Positions 44,486 to 56,500 of a stretch of DNA of 64,000 nucleotides are shown piece by piece. The notes beneath the pieces are model-generated. The model saw nothing but the letters and a program-made list of their open reading frames with translations. It searched no databases and was not told where the DNA came from. Location of the stretch: positions 27,340,426 through 27,404,425 of the forward strand of contig OX328106.1 of assembly GCA_946811185.2 (NCBI GenBank), in the 5' to 3' direction. Each line of letters begins with the position of its first letter. The first letter of the stretch is position 1. This DNA comes from Hippopus hippopus (lineage: Eukaryota > Mollusca > Bivalvia > Cardiida > Cardiidae). A program made the translations under genes and the position numbers.

Positions 44486-44560
44486 ATGGCAGAAGGCGGG
44501 ACACCTAACGCAGAAGAATTGTCCCATTTCCTCGAAAACTTTCAGGAGCAATCCGACGAG
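44486..44560 (+). CDS. RNF14: RNF14-like exon 1
   Basis: ATG at 44486 in context GAAGAATGG, 25 codons (MAEGGTPNAEELSHFLENFQ...), donor GAG|GTAGTA, phase 0. Faces FARSA head to head. Confidence 0.75.
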
Positions 44561-47500
44561 GTAGTATTCTTGACTTGAGGGATGAGGGTTCAAAACGGCC
44601 CGGTTCTGTACTAAAACGGCCCAGTGCCGAAACGGCCAATTACCAAAACGACACACTTTTTTGTCATTACCTTAAAAATCTTAGAAGTTTTTGCCAACAA
44701 TTTGCACACACAATCAGTTTTTATACATTTTACAATATGTAGACTGATAATGTGAATCAAGATGTTTCCTTCTACGAATTTGTGGACACATTCATGTACT
44801 GAGGATACTCCTTTTCAAAATGTCTCTGTTGTTTTCCACATTTGTAATTTGTACAGAAAATAAGACTATTAGTATATCATAAAACAAACCCAAATGTATA
44901 TGTTTTCAAAGCATTGCCAATTGATAACCTTCGGTCTGAAGGGTTGCTAGGACGTTATTTTTGTGATTGTTTCTCCGCACCAATCACAAAAATAACATAG
45001 GAGAAACCCTTCAGACTGAAGGTATGGCACCAATCACAAAAATAACATAGGAGAAACCCTTCAGACTGCAGGTACCAATTGATCAGAAGAAGGGGGGGGG
45101 AAGAAATGATTGGTTGTATGGTGTTTAATGCTGTTTTCATTATTTCAGTTCTATAGCGGCAGCCAGTACACCTATTCATGCTTTCCTGAAGTTTGTTTAC
45201 CATCACTCCTCACAATATTCTTTCCAAACCACTGGCTGCTTCCCCTCATAACTATTGCTGAAACAATGGTCACTGGAGACTGGAATGAATTCTGTTGCAA
45301 TGACTTTTATCAATCCTCGGAAAGAAATTGTCTGAGTCGGGGATCGAAGCAGCAACCTCCTTTTCTCAAGTCTTGTACGCAACCGACTGAGCTATTGGGG
45401 ACAAATAAGCACACATAATAGTTAACATCGGACAGGAATGTAGAGTTCAGCGCACACATGTATGGGGGAATAGATGTCTTAGGTTTGAAATTAAATTCAG
45501 TATTTAAGGTAAGGGCACTGTAATTGGATTTGTGTAACATTGCCTTTCATTGTCAAAATCGTACGGATTTTGGTAAGACCTAGGTAATCCGTAATCAATG
45601 CGGGGAAGCAGCGTCTATCGGCCAATCTATTACGGATTATCTGAGTCTTAGCCAAATCGGCAAATTTTTTCGGTGATGAAGGGCTATGCCCTATCCTTTA
45701 ATATAGATAAGAGTAAAGAAAGTTATGAAACTCATTCCTTTAAAATTGATTAAGGTAACAGTAAGTCGTATTTCAAAAGTGGGCCATTTTGGTACCCATA
45801 AATGTGGGCTGTTTTGATAAAGTGGGTCATTTTGGACCAGGCCGTTTTGGAAGTTGGAAGTGACCCTCTCCCATTTTTGAGGGTTTAGAACAGTCAGGAC
45901 ATCCCACTTTGTTTAAAACTGCCATCAGTTTTGGCGTAAAATCACAATATTAAATCTGTGGATCTATTAACATTACCAACATGTACTTGAATTACCATTA
46001 TTCTTTTTTAGCTCGGCTCTTTCGAAGAATAAGGCGAGTTATTGTCGTATCCCTTTCGTTGTCTGCACAGTTCGTCATGCAAAAACTTTCACAGTTTTTA
46101 CTGATTTACTTCAAACATGAACAAGTTGTTAAATATCAAGGGGTACCCTGAAAACAAAGGCAGGTAACCATCCAAATAATTTTGACATAGTTATGCCGCC
46201 CTTTTTTCAACCTACAATTTCAACTTAAAATCAAGCAACTGCAGCCATGTGTTGGCACCCACATGCCATGCTCTTGTTTTTCAGATTGAGGCATTGTGTT
46301 CCATTTTTGAAGCAGATGAAGACAGGATTCAGATACTGTCAAGGGCTGATCTTGATGGAGTTGAAGGAGATATTGAAGACTTGTCAAGAAATATGCTGAA
46401 GGTAGTAAATTTAAAAGTTTTAATTTTATACCAAACAATCCCAAATTTTAACAACCCTGAGGGATAGAATATTAGAAAACATTGTGGGGAAAGGAAAGGT
46501 AACCAGCATTTTCTTCCTTTCCCATAATGTTTTTCACTCTTCCAATGACAATTCCCACCACTCAAGGTTTCTAAGGGTCTCAGATTGTTTTTTGAGAAAG
46601 TGTCAATTAAAGCATGAGGTTAAGTTTCTAACCCAAGGATTATTGCTTAACTCTTTACCGTACAAACCTGAGTTTTACCACATACCACTTACCACATAAT
46701 CTTGAGTTTTAATGACAGTGAGGGAGAAGGCTTTAGAAAACATTGTAGGAAAAGGAGAAAATGCTGGATACCAGCATTTTCTCCTTTTCCCACTATGTTT
46801 TCTACCCATTCTTATACGTAATTCATTTATTTTACTGTCTGCAAAGTGCATCAGTTTTGGCATATCTAAAATATGGTTGTTTGATAAAGAGTTGGGATCT
46901 TTCAATAAAAGGTTTACCCTTTACCACACAATAAAATTAGGACTTTTCGAATTTGAAAGCATTTGTAGAGAAAAATAGATGTGATTCAAAATTCGAAATT
47001 AATTTTTGGAAGGATAGAAAACGTAGAAAAAGGAGAAAATGCTGGTTACCAGCATAGCTTAAACTTAGAATTGTGTGGTGAAAGGTTAACAACACATTGT
47101 TGCGCATTTTTTTATTTAGATATATATTCCAATAGAGGTCGGAGAGAACAGTATTCATGTAGATGTTTATTTACCGGTGGAAAGTGAACAAGCATTTTGT
47201 GATAGAAGTCGTGCTGCAACTAAAATGTCCTTGGGCAGATCTGAGTCAGGTATCAAACCTTTTATAGAATGAGTATTTGAGACTGTTTACCCTGTACCAC
47301 ACAATCCCGACTTTTAATGACCCTGAGAAAGACCCCCTTTTGAAAACATGGTGGGAATAGGAGAAAATAGTGATAACCAGCATTTTTTTCCTTTTTTCAT
47401 AATGTTCTCTTCTATTCCCTGCAGTTTTTCTGTCACATTTATTTTGTCATCTTCAAATGCTTTCAGTCTGGACTAATATTTGAGACCCTGAGAAAGACGC

Positions 47501-50500
47501 CTTTTGAAAACATGGTGAGAAAAAGAGAAAATGCTGGAAATCAGCCTTTTTTCCTTTTCCCACAATGTTTCCTACCCTTCCCTACAATTATTCAGTCACG
47601 TTTATTTTGTCATCTGCAAATGCTTTGAATTTGGACTAGTCTAAATTTTTTATGTTTGATAAAGAGTTAACCTTGAGTTAACTTTTTACCAAACAATTCA
47701 AAGTTTTTAAGACCCTGAGGAAAATGGCTTCTGTAAACAATATGAGAAAAGGAAAAAAAATGCTTGTAACCAAACAAATTGGTCCAAATTGAAAGCACTA
47801 ACATACAACAGAATGATTAAATGTTCAAATGAAGGAATGAAAGAGTTGAAAAAATTGCAGTATAGTAGAAAATACTGAAAAAATCGCGGTATAGTAGAAA
47901 ATACTGGTTATCATCATTTTCTCCCTTTCCTGCTATGTTTCCAAAAACTTCCCTCATCAAAGTTGTAAAAACATAGGATTTTTAGCTCCACTGGCCGAAG
48001 GCCAGCAGGCTTATGTCATGGCCCGTTGTCCGTTGTGTGTTCGTCCATGCGTGCGTGCGTCCGTCTGACTGTGTGCGTTAACTTTTATCTTAAACATCTT
48101 CTTCTCTGAAACTACCCATCCAATTTTGATGAAACTTCACAGAAATGATCCTGCCATGGTCCTTTTCAGAATTTCTTGAAAGAATTTGATTCCTCTAAAA
48201 ACTCTGGTTGCCATGGCAACAAAACTTAAAAATATTGGAAATCTTTGAAAATCCTCTTGTCTGAAACCATAAGGCTTAGGGCTGCCAAATTTGGCATGTA
48301 GCTTCATCTAGTAGACCTCTATCAAGTTTCTACAAATTATAGCCCTGGGGTCAAATTTGACCCCGTCCCGGGGGTCACAAGTTTTGCATGGGCTTATATA
48401 GAGAAAACTTTAGAAATCTTCCTGTACCTAGCCATAAGGCCTAGGGTTACTAAATTTTGCATGTGGCTTTATCTAGTGGGCCTCTACCAAGAGTGCCCAA
48501 ATTATAGCCCTAGGGTCAAATTTGATCCCACCCCAGGGGTCAGAAGTTTTACATGGGCTTATATAGTGAAATCTTTAGAAATCTTCCTGTTACTAACCAT
48601 AAGAACTAGGGCTACCAATTTTAGTGCTGCCTTAGGGGTCTTATGTTCAAAACCAATTGGCTAAGTATTGTAATGTTTGGCATGTAGGGATTTTACGTAT
48701 TAGCCAGTGGAGCGATACAGGGCCATCATGGCCCTCTTGTTTTGTATCTGGTTAATTCACTTAAAGAATGATTGGAAATAATTGTTTGAAGATAAAGAAA
48801 TTAATTCTTTATCAAATATTAAAATTTTTGATTCCACCAAACTGATAGCATTGGCAGACAACAAAATAAATGTAGCTCAAAAGACACCTTCTGTGTGTGA
48901 TAGGAAAGAAAACATTGTTTTCAAAAGCCTTCTTCTTGAATGGTTGATAAAACTCAGGATTATTTGTTAAAGGGTTAAGAAGGCAAAAAATTCTCCACTT
49001 TATCAAATTATGAATCTTTTGTGTTCTACGTTTTCCCCCAATAAGTCAACTGTTTATATTTTTGGTGTTTTAAACAAAAGTACATATTGGAGAATGATCC
49101 AATCAGAAGGAAGCTCATATTTTGTCCCTTTAGTTTAACCTGTTACAACACAATCCTGAGTTTTACAACCTTGAGGAAGAAAGCTTTTGAAGACAATGTG
49201 GGAAAAGGAGAAAATGCTGGTAACCAGCATTTTTTTCTTTTTCCACAATTTTTTCTATCCTTCCACAAATTCAATTTTTGAATCACATTCGACATGTCAT
49301 CTGCAAATGCTCTAAATTTGGACATGCCTGAAATTTTGTCATTTGATTAAGGGTTAAGTTTGGTTTTTCTTATACAGACATTGCTTTCAACAAGGCTATT
49401 ATTGACAACGTTTGAAAGCATTGTCAGAGAGGGAACATTCGGTTAGGTATTTAAAAGGATTCAGAAAAAAGACACTTTTCTTTTGTGGTACTTGTAGTAG
49501 TTAGTGGTTGATCTTACAATAGCCTGGATTCCAACTGGCTCAGTGGTGTTTGACTAGCAATACATAGGTCCTGGGTCCATTCTGTCAATGGCGCTTGGTC
49601 TTTAGTAAGAGTGACCTTAGGCAAGGGCCCGTGTTTGATACTGGTAAAATCCAGGAAATACATGAACAAGTGAGCTGTTGCAACATTATGACAAAGATAT
49701 TGTTGAAAGTGGCATAAAACACTTTTCAACTAAACAGAAATTATCATTAAGTTGTAAGTCACAATATTCTTATATTCTATACCAAACAAAACAGTTTTAG
49801 ACCAGTCCAAAGTGAAGCCTTTGCAGACAACAATAAATGTGACTCATAAATTGAAACTGGTTTTTGGAAGAGTAGAAAACATTGTGGAAAAATGAGAAAA
49901 TGCTGGTAACCAGCATTTTCTCCTTTTCCCACTTTCCCACAGTGTTTTTGAAAGCTTTTTTTCATGGTGCTCCTAAAAGTCCAGATTTTATGGTAAAGGG
50001 TTAACTAAGTACAAAAATAAACAACAACAGGTTTCAGTAAAGTTTAGAAATGCACAGAGAAGACTATTAAAATTTGGCACAAAAAATTAATATATCAATC
50101 TATTCAATCTCAAACCTCAGGACAGCGGGTGATATGGAGTTTTGATGCAAAACACCTCCCTCCAATTTGCCTTCAAGTGACGCTACCTCAGACATACCCA
50201 TCCTATGATTCCCCTTCCTTTGTTATTACATGTTCGTGGCTGTCACCCCATCAGCTATCAGCTTTGTGTCAGGAGTTAGACAGACTGTGGTATGATAATA
50301 AAACCTGTGATCTGCCAGGCATGCCTATACTATACACGTGGGTGGACTGGATACAAGAATCATGTTTAAGGTATGTTATAGATTGAGATATAATGCGAGT
50401 TGTATGGGATTTAGCCCTATACCACACAATCCCAGTTTTAGTATCCCAAAAGAAGAGGCTTTTGAAAACATTGTGGGAAAAAGGAAAAGTGCTGGTAACC

Positions 50501-53500
50501 AACATTCTTTCCTTTTTTTCAACATTGTTTTCTAGCCTACCAAAGATAAACTCCAACATTTTAGCCACTTTCATTTTGCCATGTGCAAATGCTTTGAAAG
50601 TTGACAAGACTATAACTTTGTTGTCTAGTAAAGAGTTAAATGATTGCAGAGTCTAAGACCTGTGTTGTAGTATACACTTTTTTTTGCCACAGTGTTTTCA
50701 AAAGTGATCTGCTGCAAGAAAAAAAAAAGAATTGTCTGCACTTGACAATGCATTGAGGCACTTGACAAGACTGTAAGCGGGAACTATGAGAAAAATTGTT
50801 TTCCAAAATGTTCTTTTGCAAAGTTACGTATGTTCTTTTCCTCACACAGAAGTTGTGTTGTTGTTGTTTTTTGGTACAAGAAGGTTAAATGTCAATACAG
50901 TCAAACATGAGAGATACCAAGAAATATCTTTTAAACACAGGCATGTCAAGACTAGTTACCTGAAAACAAAATTTAAGACATCCAAAATCGAAAGTATTTA
51001 CAGACAACAAACTACATGTAGCTCAATTTATGAAGCTACAAAGAAAGATTAAAAACATAGTCTAGAAAAAGGAGAAAATGTCTGTTTCCAAGTTTTTTCT
51101 CCTTGTCCGTCAATGTTTTCAAAACCCTTTTTTGCCATGGTTGGTAAAAACATAGGACAGTAATTACTGGTACATACTAGGGTTTTAAAAAATCACCAAG
51201 ATACTATTTTCTTATTCAAAAGATATCTGTAGCTGGTGGGGGATACTGCTTAAGTCTGTGGTTTAGTGGTTAGATCAGCTATGTAGAGGACCTCAACAGA
51301 GATGCTGGCTTTTTTTATGGAATGCCCTTTGGCAGGGCATTTAAGAGCCCAGACCCAGGGCTGGTGAAACCCAGTAAACACACGAATAAGTCAGCTATCA
51401 CCCTAGTATGACTAATCAGTTAGATGCTGAATATGGGATCAGATACTAATCCAATATCCAACCGTATGTCCGTGCATTTGTCTGTTGGCTGGTCCTTCTG
51501 TCCCCATCTATCAACTTGCAACCTTAATGAAATTTTCTCTCCAATGGTGGTGCTGCATTAGTAATGCTTGCAGTCTTGTAAGTTGCCAGAAATGCTGTTA
51601 CCTTTTTCTTTGTTATCAGAATTACTTCTTATCAACTGATATATTGGAATGACAAAATCTTAATACATGTATTGCAGTTTTCTTGGAATAAAAGATCATC
51701 TGTCAGTCACTGCACATACTATTGATGATGACGTTGATGACGGCCGTGTTTCCATAGAAACAGGGGACCTGAATGTGATTGTGACCTCAATTGTAAGGTA
51801 TGATAAACACAGCATTTGTGTGCAGCTCTGTGAAATGGTTTTTACCAGTGTGTCATTTTTTTTATAGGGTAGTTCAAGATGTACCGTTAGTTGGACTAGT
51901 GACTTGAAAGAGAAAAGTTGAAATATGACATGAAGCATTCAACTCTTTACTACATAATCCCAAGCTTAAACAACCCTTACAGAAAAAGCTTTTGAAAGCA
52001 TTGTGGGAATTGGAGAAAATGCTGGTTACCAGCATTTTCTTCTATATCCAAAATGTTGTCTATCCTTTTGAAGACAAATTTCAACATTTAAGCAACATTT
52101 TTAATCTGCAAATGCTTTCAATTTGGCACGGTCTTAAATTTTGTTGTTTAGAGAAGGGTTAACCCTGCATTAGGTTTAATTCATCTTTTAAATCAAATTT
52201 GCAACAGACTTTTGTAATGTCTGTCTAACTCCTTACAATAAGGCAAAATTTTATTCTGGTCCAAATTGAAAGCTTTTAGCAGACAACATTGTAAATGTGG
52301 CACAAATAATGACATGTGTCTCTGAAAGGTTAGAAAACACTGGTTACCAGCGTTTTCTCGTTTTCCCACAATGTGTTCGAAAGGGTTTTTCCCAGGGTTG
52401 TTAAAAGTTGGTATTGTTTGGTAAAGGTATAAAGTTGTTTGTCATTCATGAAGATAAACATTTTTTCAATGGTAGGGGTTATCTTGTCTCAAACCCATAT
52501 AGATTGGTAAGGTATCTTTTTAAAACACGAAGAGAAATTTCTCCATTATTACAATCTTTCATTTCTTTTAACAACAACTTACTTAACTTGTTACCAATCC
52601 ATCGCGTGTTTTAATGATCCTGGGGAAGAAGCCCTTTTGAGAACATTTTCGCACAATGTGTTCTACCCTGTCCAAGACCAATTCCATAATTTGAGCCATG
52701 TTTAATCTGTTGTCTGCAAATGCTTTCATTTTGTACAAGTTTAATTTTTTGCAGTGTGGTGAAGAGTAACAGAATTTAGTAATGGAGTATATATAATTAC
52801 TATACTAAAAACTTCATCTTCCTTGCATATGACAGCTTTCAAAAACATAGTAGCAAAAGGGGCCATTGCACTAAACAAATTTGATGCAGTCTGATCTTCA
52901 TGTAATCTGTCAGCAAAAATAATTAAAGACATGTAACATACCAAACATTAAGTTACATTTTTTTCAGATACAATCATGAACAAGAAGTGCGGGAATTTTT
53001 TAGACAAGACCATGAGTGTGAAATTTGTTTTGATCGGCTGCCGGGTGACAAGTTTTATCTACTGTTAGAATGCAACCATCATTTATGTAAGAATTGCATG
53101 AAAGCTCATTGTGAACTCTTGGTGAACGAGGGAACAGTTCAAAACCTAAGGTAAGGATCGCCTCTGTACCATACAACAAAATTTTTCCTTCGTCTTTAGA
53201 TTGAAAGCAAATGCTTGTAAGTAGGGTTTTCTTCTTTTCTTATAATGCTTCTTGAAGTGTTATTTTCAAAGGTCTGTGTGTGGTAAAGAATGACTTTTTG
53301 AGATGTTTCTCAATGTTCTGTCAGATCATCTCAGATCAGAAGATGTTTAATTAAGCCTGTACTACACATTCCCGACCTTTAACAACCTTGAGAAAGAAGA
53401 CTCTTGAAAACAGTGTGGGAAAGGGAGAAAATATTATGGGAAAAGGAGAAAATGCTGATTACCAGCATTTTCTCCTTTTCCCATAATATTTTCTACACTA

Positions 53501-56500
53501 TCAAACACAACTTCCAATTTGAGCATCACTTAATTTGTCATCTGCAAATACTTTGGGTTTGGACATGTCCAAAATTTTGTTGTTTTGGTAAAGAGTTATG
53601 AAGAACTTTTAAAGTGCAAAACTAAACTTCATTTGTATTTGTAGATAATGTAGATCAAGATCAGACTTCACAGTGTCTTATCTTTAGTCTACACTGATAG
53701 CTGTTTTGTGAAATGAGCCAGACTCTGGCAAATGGGGACTTTATGCATATTCATGGTGCATTATACCAAGCAAGATATCACATAATTGTGGATCCATAAA
53801 GTTTATTTTGTCTGAGAATTATGAGCAAGAATCGTCCCTGGACATCCAAAATACCAATAGCTAAAAGGTTTGAACCAAGTCAGACTGCAAAGCAGGTTGA
53901 CCTGTGTTGATACTTTTACAAATGCAATAACCCCCCTTTTCATGGAGCACTTCTCAAATGTTTTGGAAAAAAACACCCTTGAAGTTTAAATGTTTTGGTC
54001 TGATTTCCTTATTGAAAAGACTTATTTCATTTATCAAGGGTTAATTTCATGCAGACTTCAATTGATGTCATTTGCTGTTGACTCTTTATCAAATAACAAA
54101 ATTTTAGACTCTTCCAAACTGAAAGCATGTGCAGATGACAAATCAAAAGAGGCCCAAAAGCTAGTATCCGCCATCAAATGGGTAAACAGCATTTTCTCCT
54201 TGTAAGCATAATGTTTTTGAAAACTGTCTCCTCAGGTTTGTCATAATATGGAATTGTTAGGTAATGGGTACATTTTATGTAGACTTCAAGTGATGTCATT
54301 TCCTGTTTATGTATTTCAGGTGTCCATCGTATAAGTGCCAATCATCCATTCCCCCATATATCCTACAGGATGTCTTGACAGATGAACAGTTTAAAAGATA
54401 TGATAAGTTAGCTTTACAGGTACAAATGTTTTTGTTTTTTGTTTTTGTTTAACTCTTCACCACACAATCTCGAGTTTTATACTACCCTGAGGAAAAAGCT
54501 GTTTGAAAACACTGTGGAAAAAGGAGAAATAGCTGGTAAACATGGAGATTCATTAAACTCCCTTTTGCCAGAGTTGCCAGAAAGGTTTCCTTGAGATGAT
54601 GATGCTACTTTTTTTCCAATATCCTGGTCAATGATAGGGGCTATCTTTCTATTTTCAGAAAGCCCTAGATGTTATGGGCGACATTATATACTGTCCACGA
54701 TGTAACAGCGTTGTGATAATGGAACCAGAACAGGACCTCAATTTGGCACATTGTTTAACTTGTATCTACTCTTTCTGTACAGAATGTGAGGAAGCCTGGC
54801 ATCAGGTTAGATTCCAGTAACCCTTATCCTGCTAAATAACTATAATGAATTTTTCAATTCGATAGTAAAAACCCAGATATTGGTATTTCAACGTTACGTT
54901 TTGGGGAATACTATCTCATTATCGGACAGTGTAGATCCAAGATCAGACTGCACGGTCTGTGCAGTCTGATCTTGATCTATACTGTTCACAAAAGGTCAGT
55001 GAGTCGGGCTTAGCAGCCCAAGGGTTAATGATACTTGTATATACAGGACTGAGTCTGTTTGCCACTCTTGCAAAATCAGGCTTGAAGTTGCATCCATCAC
55101 CTGTTGGAATTTTGACTGAAGAAAATAATTACTTTCATTTAATTAGCATTCTAATGCTTAACACTTTACCGCACAGTCCAGAGTTTTAAAGAATCTGAGA
55201 GATGAAAGCTTTGAAAACATTGTGGGTAGAGGAAAAAATGCTTGTAGTCAGCATTTTCTTCTTTTCCCACAATGTGTCTTACTCTATCAAAGGCAGAAGT
55301 TATCTTTTCAGCTACATATAAGTTGTTGTCTGCGAGTGCTTTCAATTTGGTTGAGTCCAATATTTTGTTGTATGGTAAATAGTTAACTCTTTACTATAAA
55401 TAAGTAAATTTCACTCTTGTCTCAAGAGATTAAAGGCTCACTATCTTAGGAATGTAAACAAGTTCTAGGTCAATTGAAGACAAATTTTATTCGACCATTT
55501 AAAGTATGGATATTATTATAAATCTGATAATGTGTTACAGTGGAATCTGCCAAAGTACCAGTTGCTAGCAGAAAATTGTATTGTAGAACTAGAACAAAAA
55601 AATGCAAACTCATAATAGTATCCCTACTTTTAAATGGTATAAATTCAATTTATCTGCAGTTTTACTGCTAGTGTGCCTTTGAATATGGCTCCAATGATGT
55701 GATTTGTCTTTGAAAGGGTTGAAAACATTGTAGGAAAAGGAGAAAATGCTGGTTAATAGCATTTTCTTCTTTTCTCAAAATATTTTCAAAAGCTGTCTTT
55801 TGGCAAGATTCTTTGCAAAGAGATCCCTAAAAGGGAGCCATGGTAAAGGGGTAACTAGTGATTCGTCTATGTAATACTTATTATTTCTGTTTGTGAAACT
55901 CTTCAAATTAAAGGCACATTCAGACCTATTACTGGGACCACTTGTAAACAAAAAGTAATGGTAACATTATAGGAAATACAATCAAAAGCACTTATCTTTA
56001 TTAAAGGAGGCACATCTCATTGCGATGTAGTGTCCTAGGTATTTGCAGGCTTTTGTATCTCATTCGTTATTCTCTTCATGGGTGAGTTAATAGTTCGTCT
56101 CTATTATGGGCACCATATCTGACCTAACAATATCTTGTGTTGAGAGACTTGTTCATTTTCTTACCAAAATAGGTAGAAGAGTGATGAAAGAGAGATAACT
56201 CTATCAGGCTGGCAATAATAAATACTGTCACATCAGAAACTGATTTACTTATAGAATAACATTAGACATGGTTTTGCCAATTGTGGCTATTTCAGGGAGA
56301 GATGTGCAAGTCTGACTTGGAGGAGTTACAGAATCAGAAAGAAATGGCTGCTAAAAAGAAAGAGGATGAAAAAAGTACAGAAGAGACTGAGCGATTGAAG
56401 AGTTTGCATAAACAGGAGAATAGACAGAGTAAAAAATATATAAGGGACATGTCTAAACCCTGCCCAAAGTGCAACTCAAACATCATGAAAGTGTCAGGGT

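Larger units (their letters stand above)
44580..45875. mobile_element. element with AAAACGGCC-rich inverted ends, in RNF14 intron 1
   Basis: The left end repeats AAAACGGCC about four times (44590-44650); the right end is its inverse (TGGGCCATTTTGG ... GGCCGTTTTGGAAG, 45778-45860). A SINE (45113-45413) and a short inverted/tandem repeat (44940-45075) lie inside. Confidence 0.55.

Noticed and set aside
44297..44656. Minus ORF of 119 codons
   Set aside because: Shadow of RNF14 exon 1 and repeat sequence; no domain.
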